NCBI RefSeq assembly: GCF_004341625.1
Contig: NZ_SLZG01000005.1
Location: 186,001 to 250,000 of the forward strand
DNA: 64,000 nucleotides
Direction: 5' to 3'
Source of the DNA: Rhizobium sp. BK376
Lineage (GTDB): Bacteria > Pseudomonadota > Alphaproteobacteria > Rhizobiales > Rhizobiaceae
In this document: one piece after another, positions 60,941 to 64,000 of the stretch
Position numbering within the stretch: the stretch's first letter is position 1
Layout of the letters: each line of letters starts with the position of its first letter
Made by a program: the position numbers and the translations under genes
The notes under the pieces: generated by a model
Seen by the model: the letters and a program-made list of their open reading frames with translations, nothing else
Databases searched by the model: none
What the model was told of the DNA's origin: nothing

Positions 60941-61744
60941 TCATTTCGCGATAGCCGCTGCCCTGAGCGCCGCCAGGAAGCCGACGTCGTCGCCGGAAAT
61001 GGTATCGATGACGCCGTCCGCGATATAACCTGACACCGGTGCAAGCAGATCGATGCCGAGCGCCTTGTGGCGGTCGTAGTAGGCGGGCCGCTGGAGATGG
61101 AAACGCACCGCAACGCCTGCCTTGTGCAAGGCAGCTCCATCTTCCGGCACGAACATCTGATGCTCCATCGAAACGGAATCGAGACGCGCTGCCTTTGCGA
61201 CGCCAACGAAATCGGCGTGGCGTGCATGGGTAATGCCCTCGGTGCGAATGCCGGGCAGCGCATCCTTCAGGTCGCGCAGCATGACATGATCGAAGGAGAT
61301 CATGACGAGGTGGTTGGCGCCGCCGGTTTCAGAAAGCACCGCACCGAGACGCCGGACGAACCGGTCCATCTGGCGCGCCTCCTTGATCTCGACGACGAGG
61401 CCGAAATCATATGTCTTTGCAAATTCGATTGCCTCGGCAAGCGTCGGCACGCGCTCTCCGACAAATCGGCCGTCAAATCAGCTGCCGGCGTCCAGCTTGC
61501 GGATGTCGGCGAGGCTTTGAGACGAGACGAGGCCGGTGCCATTAGTGGTCCGGTCCAATGTCTGGTCGTGCATAAGGACGATCTCGTCGTCCTCAGTCAA
61601 CACGCAGTCGATCTCAGCTGAATTGCCGCCATGTTCCCGGGTCGCGACCAAGGCGGCAATAGTGTTTTCGGGTGCGCCGATCGAATGGCCGCGGTGGCCG
61701 CAGACATGAACTCCGGCAGCGTTCTCAGCGAGAAGTTTGAGCAT
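60941..61744 (-). pseudogene. Glycerophosphodiester phosphodiesterase with one nonsense codon
   Basis: The minus-strand frame encodes a 267-residue GDPD: VCGHRGHSIGAPENTIAALV and EIDCVLTEDDEIVLMHDQTLDRTTNGTG give the metal and catalytic His/Glu residues, and GLVVEIKEARQMD and a late HLQRPAYYDRH follow. A TGA at 61478-61480 interrupts LDAGS-stop-FDGRFVGERVPTL. The family normally has Trp there (GSWF), so a single TGG to TGA change explains it. The frame is otherwise intact, with AAGGAG before ATG 61744. It would hydrolyse glycerophosphodiesters if intact. Confidence 0.82.
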
Positions 61745-62320
61745 TGAAGTCTCCTTGGGAATGGTGGGATCGGAGCTCGGACGCAATTCCCTGAAATGGG
61801 CGAGGACGGGAACCATGCAGGGTCGTTGTGGCCTACGTGGTCGCGTCGGCTTCTGTGATGGTGTCTGGTAAAGGCGGGGCTGGCAATCCTTGGTGGTCAC
61901 CGAGAGGGATAGCGTTTTCGAGGAAGCCGTCGCCGTGGTGGTGCGTTGCTGGCAAGCGGAATGGAGCGGATGGGTAAAGTGCTCAGACGAATTGCCGTTG
62001 ACGGTTTGGTGACAATTTCGCGAACAACGAAAATCCATCTTCAGCATGGACATACCGGCGTTTCGACCTGGATATCGATGGACAATCTTGCGTCCACTTG
62101 CTCGAATTGTCCTCACGCGCGCCCAGAAACCCCTACCTTTGTTTGCGGCGAACCTGCGCGCAACTGCGGTAAGGGCGCTGGAAATGCGGAATATATGAAC
62201 GCTTCCGAATGCCTCCGGGCAGACCTGCTTTCCATCCGCTTGGAGCACGCTTACGTGCGTTTACGTGTAGCAAATCAAATAGTCTTGACTAATTGATTAG
62301 TGTCCGCTATTTATTGTCCC
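61745..62320. other. 576-bp region without a supported gene
   Basis: No recognisable protein is encoded here on either strand. The right end has a short direct repeat (TTACGTG twice at 62250-62266) and the ArsR-type operator at 62288. It presumably holds the promoters of the divergent GDPD and ArsR genes. Confidence 0.5.
62288..62301. promoter_or_regulatory. Putative ArsR-family operator
   Basis: ACTAAT-TG-ATTAGT is a perfect inverted repeat 19 bp ahead of the ArsR ATG and overlapping a TTGACT -35-like box (62286), a standard layout for autorepression. Confidence 0.55.
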
Positions 62321-62650
62321 ATGATCGAAGCTGAAACCATAACCACTGTCATGCGCGCCCTCGCCGACCCAACGCGGCGGGCCGTGTTCGAGCGCATCGT
62401 CAATTCCGACGAGATCACCGTTGTCGAGTTGACGCGCGGCAGTAATGTCACGCAGGGCGCCATATCCCAGCATCTCAAGTCGCTGAAACAGGCTGGCCTT
62501 GTCAGTGAACGACCTGAGGGCCGCAATGTCTACTATCGTGCCCAGCCGGGCGGTCTGGAGCCGCTGGCCGACTGGATGAGCCATTATGGTGTCTTCTGGC
62601 CCGAACGCTTCGCCAATCTGAGAAACCTGCTGAAGGAAATAGACCCATGA
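62321..62650 (+). CDS. ArsR-family regulator paired with an SRPBCC protein
   Basis: The 109-residue winged-helix protein reads ITTVMRALADPTRRAVFERI, then VVELTRGSNVTQGAISQHLKSLKQAGLV and RNVYYRAQPGGLEPLADWM. It lacks the metal-binding Cys motif of true arsenic sensors and belongs to the SdpR-like group often paired with AHSA1 genes. ATG 62321 is preferred because the in-frame GTG at 62300 falls within the operator. It overlaps the SRPBCC gene by 4 bp. Confidence 0.85.
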   Translation: MIEAETITTVMRALADPTRRAVFERIVNSDEITVVELTRGSNVTQGAISQHLKSLKQAGLVSERPEGRNVYYRAQPGGLEPLADWMSHYGVFWPERFANLRNLLKEIDP

Positions 62651-63126
62651 ACCAAGCTGTGAACCCGGACATGCGGGCCATCGTGGTCGACGAAGTCTTC
62701 CCGCATGCGCCCGACATCATCTGGAAAACCCTGACCAGCGGCGAGCTGATGAGCCGCTGGTTGATGCCGCCGACGGGCTTCGAGCCGGTGGCTGGCTGCC
62801 ATTTCACCTTTCAGACGGTGGCGGCGGGCGAATGGGACGGCACCATTCATTGCCAGGTGCTGGAGGTCCTGCCAAATGAGAAATTGTCCTACGCATGGAA
62901 AGGCGGCCATGAGGCCAATGAGGGCTACGGCTCAAAACTGGAGACGGTGGTCACCTTTACCCTCTCCATGACCGAGGCAGGCACGCGCCTGCGCCTGGTC
63001 CATTCCGGCTTCGTGCTTCCAAAGAACGAGGCTGCCTACCGCAATATGGGCGAAGGCTGGAAGACGGTGGTCAAGAGGCTCGACACATTGGTCGCCGAAG
63101 AGGCGTCTCCGCAAACACAGCATTGA
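62647..63126 (+). CDS. SRPBCC/AHSA1-domain protein
   Basis: The 159-residue protein has the AHSA1 pattern VDEVFPHAPDIIWKTLTSGELMSRWLMPPTGFEPVAG at the start and a late LVHSGF and GWKTVVKRLDTLV. It is translationally coupled (ATGA) to the ArsR gene, an arrangement very common in proteobacteria. Its ligand and function are unknown. Confidence 0.86.
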   Translation: MNQAVNPDMRAIVVDEVFPHAPDIIWKTLTSGELMSRWLMPPTGFEPVAGCHFTFQTVAAGEWDGTIHCQVLEVLPNEKLSYAWKGGHEANEGYGSKLETVVTFTLSMTEAGTRLRLVHSGFVLPKNEAAYRNMGEGWKTVVKRLDTLVAEEASPQTQH

Positions 63127-63143
63127 AGTAAGAGGGGAGCGAC

Positions 63144-63560
63144 ATGAACAAATCCTATACCGGCGGCTGCGCTTGCGGCGCGGTCCGCTACGAGATCTCA
63201 GCCGAACCGGCCGTCATGGTCGACTGTCAGTGCCGGCAATGTCAGCGTGACAGCGGCACCGGACACCAATCACACCTGACTTTCGTGGCGGCCGAGGTGA
63301 AACTTGAGGGAGAAGCATCGCATTGGCAGACCGTCGGCGATGGCGGAACCATCAAGCGGCGCGGCTTCTGCCCGACATGCGGTTCGTCCGTCTACATGAC
63401 ATTTCCCGATATGCCGGATGTTTTCATCGTAACGCCGGCAAGCCTTGATGACCCCAGTCGCTATAAGCCACAGCTGGTGTCCTGGACCGCAGCCGGACAT
63501 GCCTGGGATCATCTCGATCCGGCAATCCCGAAATTCGACAGGATGCCAACGGCGACGTGA
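63144..63560 (+). CDS. GFA-family (CENP-V/glutathione-dependent) zinc protein
   Basis: The 138-residue protein has GGCACGAVRYEI, DCQCRQCQRDSG and RGFCPTCGSSVY, the Cys clusters that bind two zinc ions in the GFA fold. Despite the historic link with formaldehyde and glutathione, many members have no proven activity. It follows the SRPBCC gene by 17 bp with GAGGGGAG upstream of the ATG, making a three-gene operon. Confidence 0.86.
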   Translation: MNKSYTGGCACGAVRYEISAEPAVMVDCQCRQCQRDSGTGHQSHLTFVAAEVKLEGEASHWQTVGDGGTIKRRGFCPTCGSSVYMTFPDMPDVFIVTPASLDDPSRYKPQLVSWTAAGHAWDHLDPAIPKFDRMPTAT

Positions 63561-63589
63561 AAGAAATGTCCTGGTTTGGCGTGATGGAT

Positions 63590-63618
63590 GGGGACGGAAC
63601 AGCAACTGTTCCGTCCCC
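63590..63618 (+). terminator. Rho-independent terminator of the ArsR operon
   Basis: GGGGACGGAACAG-CAA-CTGTTCCGTCCCC is a perfect 13-bp stem with a 3-nt loop, followed by TGTTTTG. It lies between convergent genes and may serve both. Confidence 0.85.
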
Positions 63619-63690
63619 TGTTTTGCTGGACCCCAAAGAAAGTTGGCACTCTCGCGTCATTTTTTTGGTCGGTCTCAGATCCCAGGGAGT

Positions 63691-63999
63691 TCAGTTCGGC
63701 CTCAGTCCTGCTTTGCGAAGTCCGTCGATCCAGTGGTATCGTTCGGACGCACTGCCATAGGGATAGGCTGCCGACTTTGCCAATGTCCACTCTGGCTCAA
63801 TGGCGCTGAAATCCTTCATGATCGTTTTCGCCTCGTCCAACAACGCCGTGTCCGGGTTCGCATCGTCCAGGGTCGCGAGCTGGGCTTTGCTTGCAGCCAA
63901 TATCAGACGGACATCGTTAGGCTTTTTTTCGCTGGCGATTTGTTCGATCTCGTCTATTGCCTCCTGGTAGCGCGCCGCCTGGTAATAGGCCCTGGCCAA
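63691..63999 (-). CDS. C-terminal end of a TPR-containing protein (partial)
   Basis: The frame is open to the right edge, so only about the last 102 residues are visible. They contain a TPR-like helix pair (ARAYYQAARYQEAIDEIEQIA) and end WTLAKSAAYPYGSASERYHW-IDGLRKAGL. This ending resembles rhizobial class III cyclases with C-terminal TPR repeats, which would make it a second cyclase near the one at 56461. The apparent TTG start at 63999 is not the real one. Confidence 0.6.
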   Translation of the reverse strand: MARAYYQAARYQEAIDEIEQIASEKKPNDVRLILAASKAQLATLDDANPDTALLDEAKTIMKDFSAIEPEWTLAKSAAYPYGSASERYHWIDGLRKAGLRPN

Positions 64000-64000
64000 G

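Noticed and set aside
61946..62296. 116-codon plus-strand frame between GDPD and ArsR genes
   Set aside because: Composition is unlike neighbouring proteins, there is no family resemblance, and it overlaps the ArsR promoter and operator.

Overview
The window looks like part of a large secondary replicon (plasmid or chromid) of a Rhizobium-type alphaproteobacterium. The strongest evidence is a complete repABC replication and partitioning operon on the minus strand (38617-42331), with a counter-transcribed RNA between repB and repC and perfect 16-bp parS-like palindromes. GC-rich coding, ATGA-coupled operons, many ABC sugar importers and many IclR/GntR/LacI/LysR regulators fit the same group. 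No rRNA, tRNA, insertion sequence or CRISPR array was seen.

Left part (1-19 kb): a truncated SDR, an MBL-fold hydrolase beside a LysR regulator, and an HxlR regulator divergent from an MFS exporter. Next comes a 14-kb block for an unidentified sugar or sugar acid. It holds two paralogous IclR regulators, two VOC proteins, two CUT1 ABC importers (only one with an ATPase), two enolase-superfamily dehydratases, an RraA-family protein and an aldo/keto reductase. GAAC-N7/8-GTTC palindromes lie in three of its promoter regions.

19-28 kb: a hexuronate-type operon with a FadR/GntR regulator, a family-3 binding protein with two permeases and an ATPase, mannonate dehydratase (UxuA), a fructuronate reductase-like enzyme (UxuB), a tagatose-epimerase-like protein and an EamA transporter. 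28-34 kb: a second aldonate pathway (MHS-type MFS transporter with an in-frame stop, SMP-30 lactonase, GntR regulator, IlvD/Edd dehydratase, RraA) in which two promoters share an identical 20-bp element. Remnants of a LysR gene and a 2-hydroxyacid dehydrogenase follow.

34-50 kb: small proteins, a lipid A modification pair (EptA-like phosphoethanolamine transferase and a PAP2 phosphatase), repCBA, then the aerobic cobalamin cluster cobFGHIJ, cobK (opposite strand), cobL and cobM.

50-64 kb: a LacI-controlled cluster resembling the rhizopine genes mocDEF (membrane di-iron oxygenase, Rieske ferredoxin, ferredoxin reductase) with a TIM-barrel isomerase and a frameshifted PanB-like gene. Then come an SRPBCC protein, a class III cyclase, an MFS/LysR pair, a GDPD gene broken by one stop codon, an ArsR-SRPBCC-GFA operon and the end of a TPR protein. 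Several genes are broken by one or two bases, so either this accessory region is decaying or the assembly contains errors.
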